A stretch of DNA of 31,051 bases from Dissophora ornata (Eukaryota; Mortierellomycota; Mortierellomycetes; Mortierellales; Mortierellaceae), in the NCBI GenBank assembly GCA_025201705.1, contig MU616937.1, positions 1 through 31,051 of the forward strand. The letters are read 5' to 3'. A program made the position numbers and the translations under genes. Every line of letters begins with the position of its first letter. The stretch's first letter is position 1. The notes beneath the pieces are model-generated. The model saw only the letters and a list, made by a program, of their open reading frames with translations, made no database searches and was not told where the DNA came from. Positions 11,534 through 23,021 of the stretch are shown here, one piece after another.

Positions 11534-11810
11534 TACCAATGATCTTGGGATTGCAAACACTTTTTAGATCAAGCTCCACTTGCCCCCAGAAACAAGCAGT
11601 GGCGAGGATTTGCGCTATATTAGCCTATGTAGCATGCACATTGACAGATATTCCTGGCATGTGAGTGAACATGATCACCTATATAAAAGGTTATCGTGCT
11701 CGTGATAATAAAGATCCCTCTCTTGTCTCATTAATCCTTCAGTAAGTAAATACAGTTTGGCGTCGTAATGATGTCTATTGACTACCCGTAATATAATGTT
11801 GTTCTTTCGA

Positions 11811-12222
11811 ACAAATCAAAAGAACAAGGGCTTAATCTCAGCAGATCGTAGCAACAAGGCTACTCTGCTGCTTACAATACCCCGTTTAACAAAAGTCGTC
11901 TGCAATGGATTTATCTCTTCCAATATTTGAAATTAACATTAGCAAGAGCCTCATGAAGCCTTTCCGCTCCACAAGACCACCCTGCGTAATATGATTCAGG
12001 ACCCGAGGGTCTATTCGTATTCAACTAAAAATCGTAAAAGGTAATCGTCGCGTTCTAGCACGGATTCTGACTTAGAGGCGTTCAGCCATAATCCAACGGA
12101 TGATAGCTTCGGGCCATTGCCTGCTCAGGCAGGCCCAAATACCGATTATCCGAATGAACGGTTCCTCTCGTACTAAGTTCAATTACTATTGCAACAACAT
12201 TCATCAGTAGGGTAAAACTAAC
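11811..12222 (-). rRNA. 28S rRNA gene fragment, 3'-terminal ~410 nt
   Basis: The plus strand is the reverse complement of the 3' end of eukaryotic large-subunit rRNA. Recognisable conserved blocks include the sarcin-ricin loop (AGTACGAGAGGAACC on the minus strand, about 12158-12172), CTGACTTAGAGGCGTTCAG as antisense near 12068, and the terminal block GGGCTTAATCTCAGCAGATC near 11828. The fragment starts abruptly at GTTAGTTTTACCC (12222 on the minus strand), so domains I-V are missing. The region around 11900-11950 diverges more than usual from the consensus I know, suggesting relaxed constraint or lineage-specific expansion segments. No 18S, 5.8S or ITS is present, so this is an orphan fragment rather than a functional rDNA unit. 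Confidence 0.93.
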
Positions 12223-12819
12223 ACTGGCAGTAAGTGGAAACACTATTGGCATCGTGAATGCGAACTGGCTTGTGAGAGCAACCCTTTCACCTTATTGTCT
12301 CCTTCCCCGCATAGGCCGTGGCGTTGACGCTTTCCAGATCAAACCAGGACCGGGACTCTCATATGTCTTGCTCATGCAGCCCGTCGGACAATACACGCTT
12401 TGTCCGGTGAATGGCGAGCTGAAGGAGCAGTTCCAAGGGCTTGCGCGTCTCCTTCAGATTAGAGTAAGTACTTTCCATCATGAAAGCCTAACAAAAAGCT
12501 TAACAAAAAGGTTTCAAGGCTCCACAGATCTCAACAACCCTAACTGTCCATGTGTGTGCCATCGTTTGTGCTCTGGGCGTGGATGAAGAACACCATTGAG
12601 CTGTACAACTCGCTCATTAGCCCAAGCCCCTCTGATGCCTCTACAACTGCAGAGTCAGAATCCGATGACAACAACCTGGATTGGACTATGGCGAGCCTGA
12701 GCCGCGTTTCGACCCTAACCAAGTGGTCTCTTCATCACCCATTGGCCCAGAGGACCTCTCTGACTTTGACGACCTCCCATCGGATGCGAATGACGCATGC
12801 GAGATTTGAGGCCGACTGA
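12223..12819 (+). pseudogene. 5'-truncated, decayed gene joined to rRNA fragment
   Basis: Immediately after the rRNA break a GTAAGT donor (12230) and a CCCCGCATAG acceptor (ending 12314) flank an 85-base intron. An exon (12315-12463) then encodes a well-formed protein stretch with GRGVDAFQIKPGPGLSYVLL and GQYTLCPVNGELKEQFQGLA, ended by another GTAAGT. After a short intron the reading continues in at least two frames: one has WMKNTIELYNSLISPSPSDA, and the last has EPEPRFDPNQVVSSSPIGPE and an acidic tail before TGA at 12817-12819. No single phase-consistent model joins them. The 5' part of the gene is absent. I do not recognise the family. It looks like a gene remnant brought in by rearrangement. 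Confidence 0.5.
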
Positions 12820-13607
12820 TGTATACGGGAAGCTTACATTACATCCTTCCTTCGTCCATCGATTGCTCCCTCCCTCCTTCCCTCCAATAAAGCTCGACTT
12901 TGGGCACAAAGACAAACTGTGTCACCATGATCATTCCAGTAAACTCTCCCAGGCATATCTTGTCACCCTACAAACTTCTCTCCACTCGTGAAGTCCAGCC
13001 CTCATTGACCACCAATTCCTTTCGCCATAGGCTTTCCTTCTCCTTCTTTCACTGCTCTGAGGTTACACGCAACACATCCTTGAAGTCGTTCGGATAAAGG
13101 TTGGAGAGCAATTCATCGCGGTACGTGGCAGAGCTCGGCTTGATTTTTTAAAGCCTTGGAAAGAGGTAGCGTGTGGTGTGGAGGTAAGGAAGTACTGCAA
13201 GTGCTACCAGCAAGGCTCTATGGCGAGGTGCTGTGGACCATGAGGCTCTTCTCTCTACGTACTGATGGTCTTTGAATGACGTAGTGGACATCAGTTGCGT
13301 TTACCGATCAAAGCTAAGAGATCAAAAACTTCATTCACCATTCTAAAATCGTTCTTTTCCTCCATCCTTCCCGTCCACCTTTGTACAGTACAGTAAACCC
13401 GCGGGACACCACTCCGCCAAAGTAAGCAGAAATAAGCAAAAGTAAGCAGAGGTAAGAATTGAAGAGTTGCTTCAGTACACTTCAACAACGGGGTTTTTCA
13501 GCAACCTTCAGCAATAGTCGAACAGGGTCATTGTATTGAGTAGACACAATCGAGTTGCTCAGCCGAATTTTATTTTTTAGTCCTGGAGGCGGAATAAAGA
13601 GTCGATT
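12820..13607. other. Intergenic stretch
   Basis: Contains the probable 3' flank of the decayed gene (AATAAAG near 12887) and, near 13424-13455, several imperfect copies of AAGTAAGCAGA. No supported gene was found. Confidence 0.5.
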
Positions 13608-13898
13608 TCACATCTGCGAGCAGCCGAGATTGCCGCCCACCCAGCAGCACCATCTGTTGGCTCCAATGGGGGTGCAGTTTTCGGGTTTCACGTTCTTCTC
13701 GGTTGTTTCGGCGCTGGCTACTGCGTGGAGATCGCGCTTCTTCATTTGGGAGCAGCCGAGGCTTCCGCCTACCCAACAGCAAAATCTGTTTGCTCCGATG
13801 GCGGTACAGTTTTCAGGAACCTCGTGTTCGGCAGGGGCAGCGTTGACAGCTGCAACGGCGAAAATGAGGCCGAGAAGGAAGGTGGACTTGAACTGCAT
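13608..13898 (-). CDS. Small secreted two-unit cysteine-rich precursor
   Basis: Intronless gene of 96 residues from ATG 13898 to TGA 13608. Residues 1-20 form a clear signal peptide ending VNA. The mature part holds two 25-residue units (28-52 and 72-96), each starting PENCT and ending LGCSQM, identical at 22 of 25 positions. Each unit has four cysteines in the pattern C-x8-CC-x7-C (31, 40, 41, 49 and 75, 84, 85, 93), which would allow two disulfides. Between them KKR (53-55) is a typical Kex2 site, so the precursor could be cut into two near-identical peptides, the second ending the protein exactly. The family is not recognised. Possible roles are secreted signalling, antimicrobial or effector peptide; none is shown by sequence. 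A TATA-like box lies about 90 bases upstream. Confidence 0.85.
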   Translation of the reverse strand: MQFKSTFLLGLIFAVAAVNAAPAEHEVPENCTAIGANRFCCWVGGSLGCSQMKKRDLHAVASAETTEKNVKPENCTPIGANRWCCWVGGNLGCSQM

Positions 13899-13985
13899 CT
13901 TGCGGAAAGCGGTGCTTGTGGTGGAGAGATAAGAGGGGTGTTGCTGTGAGTGAGTGAGGTGCGAAGAACGAGAGGATCGGTACGG

Positions 13986-13992
13986 TATTTAT
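13986..13992 (-). promoter_or_regulatory. TATA-like box upstream of secreted precursor gene
   Basis: Minus-strand ATAAATA lies 88 bases upstream of the ATG at 13898, at a suitable distance for a short leader. No second signal was identified. Confidence 0.45.
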
Positions 13993-14977
13993 GTGTTTTT
14001 CAATCAATGATGAAGTTACCGGTGGAGTTGTGGAACGACGCCATTCTTTGCCATACTCGATTAGTCGCGCGACGTGGCCCTCTTTGTTCATTTGCCTACA
14101 ACGGATGCGCCATGATGTGAGCTCTCGCGATCGGAAAGAGCGTCCTGTCTTTGAATGGTTGTTGCGAGCACGTTCATCGATTGTGCAAGCCGAGCGACTT
14201 TTTAGGACATGAACAGGGACAGCAATTTTCACAAACTTTTCTTCTGGCTTCATGTTGGCCCAATGGCGCAGGTTATAGTCGCATCATACCACCCCAGTAA
14301 TTGCCTTTGACGCCGAGGAATGGTTCTGAGCCTATTTTTGCTAGCATGGGAAACTAGAAAGCTGTGCTTCCGAAGCCGAAAGCATGAAGTGAGCCCATTT
14401 TCTTCCCATGGCAATCAGCATTCGGTCTCATTGGTCCACCAACCAAAGGAAACGCATGCGAGAGGGCGAGCCTGTTTTTTTTTCTTGGTTGTCCGAAACG
14501 ATGTGATGCACGGTTGCAGGACAGATGTTTATTTCATCCAGTCAACAGTAACTGGAGACCGCATCTTCTCTTGGGAAACAGGTGACACTACGTTTTCCGT
14601 AGGAGCCAATAAATGCACTCCTGTTTATCTCCAGAGGGGAACACATTCCTCACACAAATATCTCGTAGTTTTCACACTTGTTTATGCCATCGCTCGAAAA
14701 CAATCGGCAAATGGCGCCGTTGACATTGAGCCTTTGCCTGCATCTGCAGTTGCTGGGAAAACCGGCATAGCTCCCACAATGCATACAAACTTACAAATTC
14801 TCGTATTTTCCACAAAGTTGTGCAATTTACAATGTCTCTGCGATAAACAGGTAGACTACAGCCACTTATGTTCCGCGTCAAGCACTTTCGCGATAGGCGT
14901 CAATGTAAAGTCCGACAAGTAGGCACATGCTCCGATATCGGACGGCGATGGCAGAGCTGTGTTCTTAGAGCTATTTT
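13993..14977. other. Intergenic stretch
   Basis: No supported gene. Long overlapping short frames on both strands lack domains and codon character. It separates two divergent promoters (minus secreted precursor, plus thioredoxin-fold gene). Confidence 0.5.
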
Positions 14978-14985
14978 TATAAATA
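14978..14985 (+). promoter_or_regulatory. TATA box upstream of thioredoxin-fold gene
   Basis: TATAAATA lies 122 bases before the ATG at 15107. A pyrimidine-rich leader follows (TCTTTCC and CTC runs at 15020-15095), typical of expressed fungal promoters. Confidence 0.6.
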
Positions 14986-15106
14986 CACAAAGTATCTCGC
15001 CTGTGTCTTTTCATCGCTCTTCATTAGCTGCTCCACTTTTCCCACCTCAGCGACTGCTTCGTTTCTTTATTTCCATCACTCACTCTCTCCTCTACTAGTT
15101 AACACA

Positions 15107-16051
15107 ATGGTCGGGATTGTAGTTGATGCTCCAAGTAAGAAAGAACTTATCAAGGCCTACGCCGGTATTATCATGAATCCTTTCAGTGATAAATACGAAG
15201 ACAAATGGGAGGAAGACGCATACTGGGCGGCTGTTGAAACCTTCGAGGCTCGATCTAAGGAGATTGGATATGAAGATCCTTTTGAGGTTCTTGAACCTGT
15301 CCTTTTCTTGGAGTCTTTCGAGCAAATTCGTGAGAGCCTTATTGCAGGACCTCCACTGTCCCTCAGACCCGGGTGGAAGAGTCCTTTTATTGGAGCACAA
15401 GTGGACGCCTTTTCGGTTGTTGCACCATTGGAGCATCTGAGTGGCTGCAAGTTTTCAGGCGAAGAGCGCATTGTCGTGTTCGAATTTTGGGCTACTTGGT
15501 ATGAAAGAAAGAAAAGAGTACCTGGCCTCATGTGAATTCAGCTCGTCAGTCATTAACCCATTTCTTGCCTTTATATTTATATAAAAGGTGTGGTCCCTGT
15601 ATAGCGGATAGTCCGAAGGTATCGGATCTCGCTGTGAAGCATGCCGGACATGTTGCCATTATTGGTATCAACAATGAAAGCATCTTTTTCAAGCGGCCGC
15701 ACGATGTTGAGAAAATCATAGAGTTCCTTGAGAAACGCAAAGATAACTTCCGCTACACAATCTATGTTGATACCCCAGAGGGTCATGCAAAGGAGGGTAA
15801 GTACGTTGATATATTCTGATAGGATGTGGGAGGGAGAGCATAGTTGCTCACCCGCTTCCTGTATATCTCTTCCTTTATTATTGTGGTCTATAGCCTTGTA
15901 TGCGAAGGCGGGGTATGTAGCAATCCCTTGCGTCGTTCTAGCGGTTGATGGCATTGTCGCGTATGCAAGAGCTCCAGAGGAAAATTTCCAAACGACACTC
16001 CAGGCTGCTTTGGAACTCACAGCACCCACAGAAGAATATATAACAATCTGA
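15107..16051 (+). CDS. Thioredoxin-fold protein with WCGPC and N-terminal extension
   Basis: Three exons: 15107-15498, 15588-15796, 15894-16051. They give 252 residues with both GT-AG introns closing in phase. The second domain is a TlpA/thioredoxin fold: IVVFEFWATWCGPC with catalytic cysteines 132 and 135, a following helix, and the cis-proline strand GYVAIPCVVLAVDG. The first intron splits the tryptophan codon of WCGPC, so the active-site motif appears only after splicing. Residues 1-120 form an acidic, helical extension (WEEDAYWAAVETFEARSKE) without a recognised domain, no signal peptide and no membrane segment. The core suggests a cytosolic thiol-disulfide oxidoreductase; the extension may bind a partner or substrate. 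The start context is CACAATGG. AATAAA occurs 1 base after the stop (16053-16058). Confidence 0.88.
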
Positions 16052-16955
16052 AAATAAAGAGTTCTATAAGGCTTGTCACCAGCTGCCGGTCGCCTCCATG
16101 CGTGTTTGCATAAACATAACCACAGGCGACTTACTCTACACTTCATCTCCGTCTCGCCCACGTTAGGAATGCAGCATCCTGCCTGCCCTTTTTTGTTGCG
16201 TGTTTTATACCACGCACGTAAAGAGCACTGGAAACTTTTTTTGGAAAGGCTCAGCCGAATGCAAGGAAAGGGCACGCCTCACCACGTTTTAATCCATTGC
16301 ATTGTATCTTATTTCCCTTCTGATCATTTGAACCGGATTGAGTGAAAAGGGTTTGTATATTTTGCGCGTTTGTATGAACATTTACAACATAGAGAAGACG
16401 CGTTGTAGTGCATGACATGGAACACCGATTGTACCAAGGAAAGCAATTGTTATTTCGCCTGTTTGCCTCTTTTGCTTGTACTCCTGTGCCTACGCTCTCA
16501 GTAGAAACATCGCAAGTGCGACGTCGTTATTTTCCTCAGTCAGACGAAATAATCATTGGCAAGCATGGTCGGCCTCTTGGAGGAGAATGCAGGTCGAATC
16601 CTTTCTGGTTCAGGATTTCTTCGGAATACACCACCAACGACGAAACTGCTATAATAACCAGCAATCTAAAGATCCTCAAAACAGTAGAAGTCTTTGGCGA
16701 TCGCATGTCAAAGAAGAGAGAGAGAGTTACCGAAAGGAAATGAATGCAAGTCAAAGTGTAAAGCACGCATCGCGCCTTATTTTGAGTCGCGAAGATTGCT
16801 AGCAATGCATGGCTTAGTGTTATCCTCCAAGTATGTCCTGGCAAAGAGTTCGTCTGGAGTACAAATGCCTATCACGCGTCTTTAGCTCGGCTGCAACACG
16901 CAAAGGGGGTGTCACACTCCCGGGAGCCTTGGTGGTTCAAGCAATTATAATATAG
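16052..16955. other. Intergenic stretch
   Basis: No supported gene. Short overlapping frames lack domains. A GA repeat sits near 16714-16726. The 3' end leads into the Crinkler-like relic without a visible start codon or promoter for it. Confidence 0.45.
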
Positions 16956-17429
16956 AACACCACCGTCCTGGAAGATTTGGGGCGACGTCTGAAGCCTGCC
17001 GCAACGGATGGCCATTTGAGGACAATATTATGGCACGATATTCGTGCCCGCGCTCACGGTCTCACCTTTGACCTGGCGACACCCTCTAAACCTTTCTCAG
17101 ACTGCTTACTCGTAGATGACAACTATCTATATGGATTTACTTCATAACCAGATCCCATCCTTCCCGACTTTCCTATCTTCCACCATATTGAAGGCACAAC
17201 ATCAGACTCCTAGGAACACGCGCACGCTTTGGGCCAGTTGTATAACGAGCTTGGGACCAAAAAGAAATCGACATTCTTTAATGAAGACAAGGAAGTCGCC
17301 GCCTTTGTCGGATCACTTTTCGTCCAGGCGGCTGTGTTGGTTCAAAGCAAGTTGCGTCCGACAACGAGAAGAAAGTGTGAAGGACGGTGGGGGAATTGAC
17401 CAATACACTACGCTGTTGAGCTGATGTAG
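16956..17429 (+). pseudogene. Crinkler (CRN)-like effector-family relic
   Basis: One plus-strand frame of about 157 codons reads as continuous protein but is interrupted by TAA (17145), TAG (17211) and TGA (17397), ending at TAG 17427. Blocks such as TVLEDLGRRLKPAATDGHL, GLTFDLATPSKPFSDCLL, PDPILPDFPIFHHIEG, EVAAFVGSLFVQAAVLVQSK and, past the TGA, PIHYAVEL resemble the nuclease-like C-terminal region of Crinkler-type proteins that are abundant in Mortierella and Rhizophagus. The later part of that domain (the usual TEVK segment) is not present, and neither is the N-terminal ubiquitin-like header. There is no start codon at the frame's opening. It is therefore a truncated, inactivated copy. 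Family assignment is from recalled motif style only and needs a profile search. Confidence 0.5.
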
Positions 17430-19236
<1,807 letters not shown>

Positions 19237-19995
19237 CTAAACCTTGGTGTCCTCCAAGGAAGGATGTCCCAGGAAGTGACCCTGCAGGTCGACAGAAAGG
19301 ACGCACAGGGCAATAATCTCGAGCAAGGGCGACAGGATAAAGTATGCCACGGTCGTTGTCTGAGCTTTGGAGTAGAACGTGTACACGATCTTGTAGACGA
19401 GCGACACATCGAACAGGGCCGTGACAATCAACGCAATGTTGAAGGCCTGCTGGTTATCAGGGTATCGCTTACGGTACATGAGCGCTGTGACCAGATAGAG
19501 AAAACCAACAAAACCCAACATGACGACTCCAATCTTGCGCAGGATTAATCCAGTGTTCTGCTGGGACTCGCTGTACGTTGGCGCTGCATACGTTCCTCCG
19601 ATGATTACACAGACAATAACTGGTAGCAAGTACAGGCGAGTGTGGTCTACCAAGGTACGTTCGAACTTGCCTCGGTCCTCTCCAGTCTGGGCACGGAGCT
19701 TGGGCAGGATCGAGCGGTAGAGCCGCGCCAGAAGCAGGAGAATAAAGATGGCACCGATGGAGAGCAGGACAAGCTCGGCGATGTAGAGCGAGATCCAGGT
19801 GTTGCTACCGTACTCGAGCGAATTGGTATCGAGATAGGCACGGATACCGTAGCCAGCGACGCGGATCGTGCAGAAGAAGATGATGAGCAGGTAAGGGATC
19901 CAATGGGACCGGAGAAACCGGGTCGAGAACTGACCCAGGAGAGCCGCGAACAGGACCGCGGCGACGATGGACAAAATCTCGTCAGCAGAAGCCAT
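19237..19995 (-). CDS. Seven-helix membrane protein, paralogue B
   Basis: Single-exon gene of 252 residues from the ATG at 19995. It has the same seven hydrophobic segments and spacing as the gene at 8005-8808, and shares with it RAYLD, ELVLLSIG, LPKLRAQ, SES.QNTGL.LRK.GV, YR.RYP.N..AF.IAL, FD.SL.YK..YTFYS.AQ and CVLSVDLQ..FLGHP. The C-terminal tail is short (SLEDTKV) and lacks the Gln/Pro-rich tail of paralogue A. The pair probably arose by an old duplication, since only motif-level similarity remains. RTA1-like or DUF7702-like topology is possible, but the family is not identified. Likely plasma or endomembrane location; the transported or sensed ligand is unknown. Confidence 0.85.
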   Translation of the reverse strand: MASADEILSIVAAVLFAALLGQFSTRFLRSHWIPYLLIIFFCTIRVAGYGIRAYLDTNSLEYGSNTWISLYIAELVLLSIGAIFILLLLARLYRSILPKLRAQTGEDRGKFERTLVDHTRLYLLPVIVCVIIGGTYAAPTYSESQQNTGLILRKIGVVMLGFVGFLYLVTALMYRKRYPDNQQAFNIALIVTALFDVSLVYKIVYTFYSKAQTTTVAYFILSPLLEIIALCVLSVDLQGHFLGHPSLEDTKV

Positions 19996-20131
19996 TCTTG
20001 ACAGGAGGTCCTGGTTATTAGTTTGAGTTTCGGTCGGGAGTGAGGGTGGGTGGGTGGAGGAAGGAGCGAGGAGATGGAGCTAAGGATGAGTGAGCGAAAA
20101 TACGAGAGGAGAGAGGGGCGTAATTGGTGCC

Positions 20132-20138
20132 TTTATAT
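20132..20138 (-). promoter_or_regulatory. TATA-like box upstream of paralogue B
   Basis: Minus-strand ATATAAA lies 137 bases upstream of the ATG at 19995, similar to the spacing seen for paralogue A. The leader is C/T-rich on the coding strand. Confidence 0.45.
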
Positions 20139-21517
20139 GAAATTTGGACGTCAACACTTGCCCTGGCTGACTGTGTGCATATGCAGTTAATTTTTTCTCA
20201 GCAGAACTGGAAAACAGCACTGAATTAGATCTAGACCGGCTGAATGTGGTCGGGTTGGCAGTGAGGCAGTTGGGCAACGGGAAAATGGTGATAAAACAAT
20301 AAGATGCGACGAGTCATGGGCTCTCGCATCCTCCCGCATCCTCCTGCATCAGTGTCTACTGATGGGGTTTCAAGGGCAGGGGATCTGGATATCCCTACCA
20401 GGTTTCGACTTTCGGTTGTGCACCTCCAGATTGGCACCTTTTATTCTGGCGCCTTTCGTTGGGGTCCTCGGCGAACGTCGACTTCTTTCCATTCTTTTTA
20501 TTTCATGCGGACACCACGGCATACACTGTTATCGTGCTCTCCCTGCTCTTTCTTCTTTCTCTTTCGTTCTCACTTGCATCGCACACTTTGATAGACGGAT
20601 ACGCAACCTATCGCCAGCAGGCTTATTTGTAGTGACAGCCACCCACAGGTTCTTTTGACCCATTTCTCCTCGGGGCCAGAAAGTAACCCGTCTCTCGTAT
20701 GTCGACTCTTGGCTGTTCGGGCAATAAAACAAATAAGACGTTATTAGTTACCCGTACAGCCACTAACCCCTCAAAGGCTTTAGCCTTGCATGTACAGTAC
20801 CTTGTTTTCGTCGTTTTAACAGAGGCTGCGGTACAAAGCCAATGCTTATTTTTTTTTAGCTCAATTGGTCTAGTTTTTCCTTGTTCTGCGGGTAAACCTG
20901 TCCACTGCCAAGAAACGACTTTTGCCCTTTCGGATTTCATGCGTGTTTTTCAGCCACAATGCGACGGCTCAGTATGTCTCACGCAAACACAGGAACAAGC
21001 ACATGTGACACGCATAGTAGACGACTGCGCCGTGGACCTCAACCGATCTTTCCCCTCTGCACAGCCACCGCGCGACGCCAAAAAGGCTGGCCCTTCGTTG
21101 TGAACAGGCACAAGTCGTAGACATATTGTCGCCCCTTCTCACTACCCCAATAAGTGGTAACCTCTATTTTGTCATTATTTTTTTAATGAGTTAAAACACC
21201 ATTACTCGAGCCAAAACGAATACTTGTCTCTACTACGCTAGCCTGTGGTATTCTCATCTGTGAACAAAAAATCGTGCAATCAAACAAACGAATACGAGCA
21301 AGAAACAAAAAATAAAAAATAAAAAAATAAAAGGCATGTCTTTGCTGCAGGAACAAAAAAAAAGTAAGGAGGGGGTACATTGAGAACAACAGAACGGGTA
21401 TTATTTACAGATATTGTCGGGTTGTGGTACATGGGGTAGAAAGAGGATTAGGCCCTTATAACGGTAAGAGAGGACGGAGACCATCGCTATCCGAATATCC
21501 GAGTGTCGATGTTGGCA
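20139..21517. other. Intergenic stretch
   Basis: No supported gene. It shows short CTCCYGCAT repeats near 20326-20348 and an A-rich segment (21303-21365). Open frames here, including one at 20699-21103, lack domains and a credible promoter. Confidence 0.45.
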
Positions 21518-22959
21518 CTATTCGTCCTGCTCAACCTCCATGTCCGATGCCTACAAATGCCACATATACGAAGCACGGGATACATATTAATGTTAGAAAT
21601 TATTCTGCTCGTGCGACCATCCGCGATATGAAGGGCGCGGAATGAAAAGCAGTGTGCCATTCTCATTACAGCCACAAACAACCACATCAACAACAACAGC
21701 AGGTACAACAACAACAAATATAAAGCAGAGAGCACAACATGCAAACGCATGTGAAAGAGCACGTTCCACCCTTATAACAAACACACCGATCAGTAACTTA
21801 CAGAGTCAACATCATCCAGGGGGTCGCCCAAATGCACCTGCAGCTCGCGTACTCTGCTCTTGAGATCATTTTTCTGGTTCAGTAGCCGATGGATGTAATC
21901 AACAGCTAGTTCAAGGTTCACACACAAAAAACAAACAGATGACAGAGTATTAATGTATATTCGTAACATTGCATGCTTAGCGCGTGTCTGTGTCGAAATA
22001 TAGTTCTCTGTCATACACCCCTTCCATCAACCGCAACATGAACACAGGATTGTGCATTGTGTCGATCATACTCACATTTTTGCAGAATGACAGCCTCGCT
22101 CCTATGGCAATCGCTGAGTGTTGGCACAATCTCCACCAAAGAATCAAATCCCACTCGAATGTTCTGTCGGCGCTTCTGTTCAGAGGCAATGTGATTTGCC
22201 TTCTTTTCAGCCTCCGTCAGTAACTCATGATGGGGCTTCTTGCCTGCCCGAACCTGAGATGTTGCTGAGGATTGGGATGGGGTTGGGGAACGTGTCGACT
22301 CCTGTTGCTGTTGTATTGATGGCGATGGGCTCGCTCCCTCTCGCCTGTACTCTTCGATCTTCTCTTCGTTTCCGTTTGTGGCGCCGTTTTGCTGATGCGA
22401 GGAGCCTCCATTTTTGGTGCCAGAGTCGCCTTTTGTCTTTCTGCGCGCATTGCCCTGTAGTGGATCGAATCCATCCCGACTAGTGCGATGTGGCGACTTG
22501 ACTACCAATCCGGAAGAGGTTGAATCCATCGAAAGTGATCGTGCTGAGGACCCCTTGCGTCTCAATGCCTTTTTGCTGGGTGGTGCATTGGGTCCGCTCT
22601 CAGCGTCGCTCTCTTGTTTCGCCACCTGTGCAAGATTACCATTCGCTATGGCTGCATCTGTAGGAGAATGATGGCCATTAATGCCACCGTGTGAAAGAGG
22701 CGGGCTTGAGGACCGGGAGGGGTTGGCTCCACCATTGCTTTCGATCCCAGCAGAGCCAGGCGCGTTCGCATCCGACTTTGATTTCCGTTTAGTCGCAGGT
22801 TTCGTTGGCTTTTGAACTACAGGGTCATTATTTGGGGACAATGGCTCCTGTTGCTGCTGGTGCTGCGTGTGAAAGGGAGGAGGAGGCATGCTATTAGACT
22901 GTTGCTGATACGACGGCGCCTGCTGTTGCATGGGGTGGAGAGAGTGGGGGCTACTGTCA

Positions 22960-23021
<62 letters not shown>

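Noticed and set aside
11140..11760. LTR-like signals (TATAAAAGG at about 11690, AATAAA at 11213 and 11707)
   Set aside because: No paired repeat, no TG...CA ends or target duplication, and no primer-binding site could be shown.
13385..13455. Possible second transposon end (CAGTAAACCCGCGGG)
   Set aside because: No inverted partner found in the window.
20699..21103. 134-codon plus-strand frame
   Set aside because: No domain, no promoter, unusual composition; likely chance.
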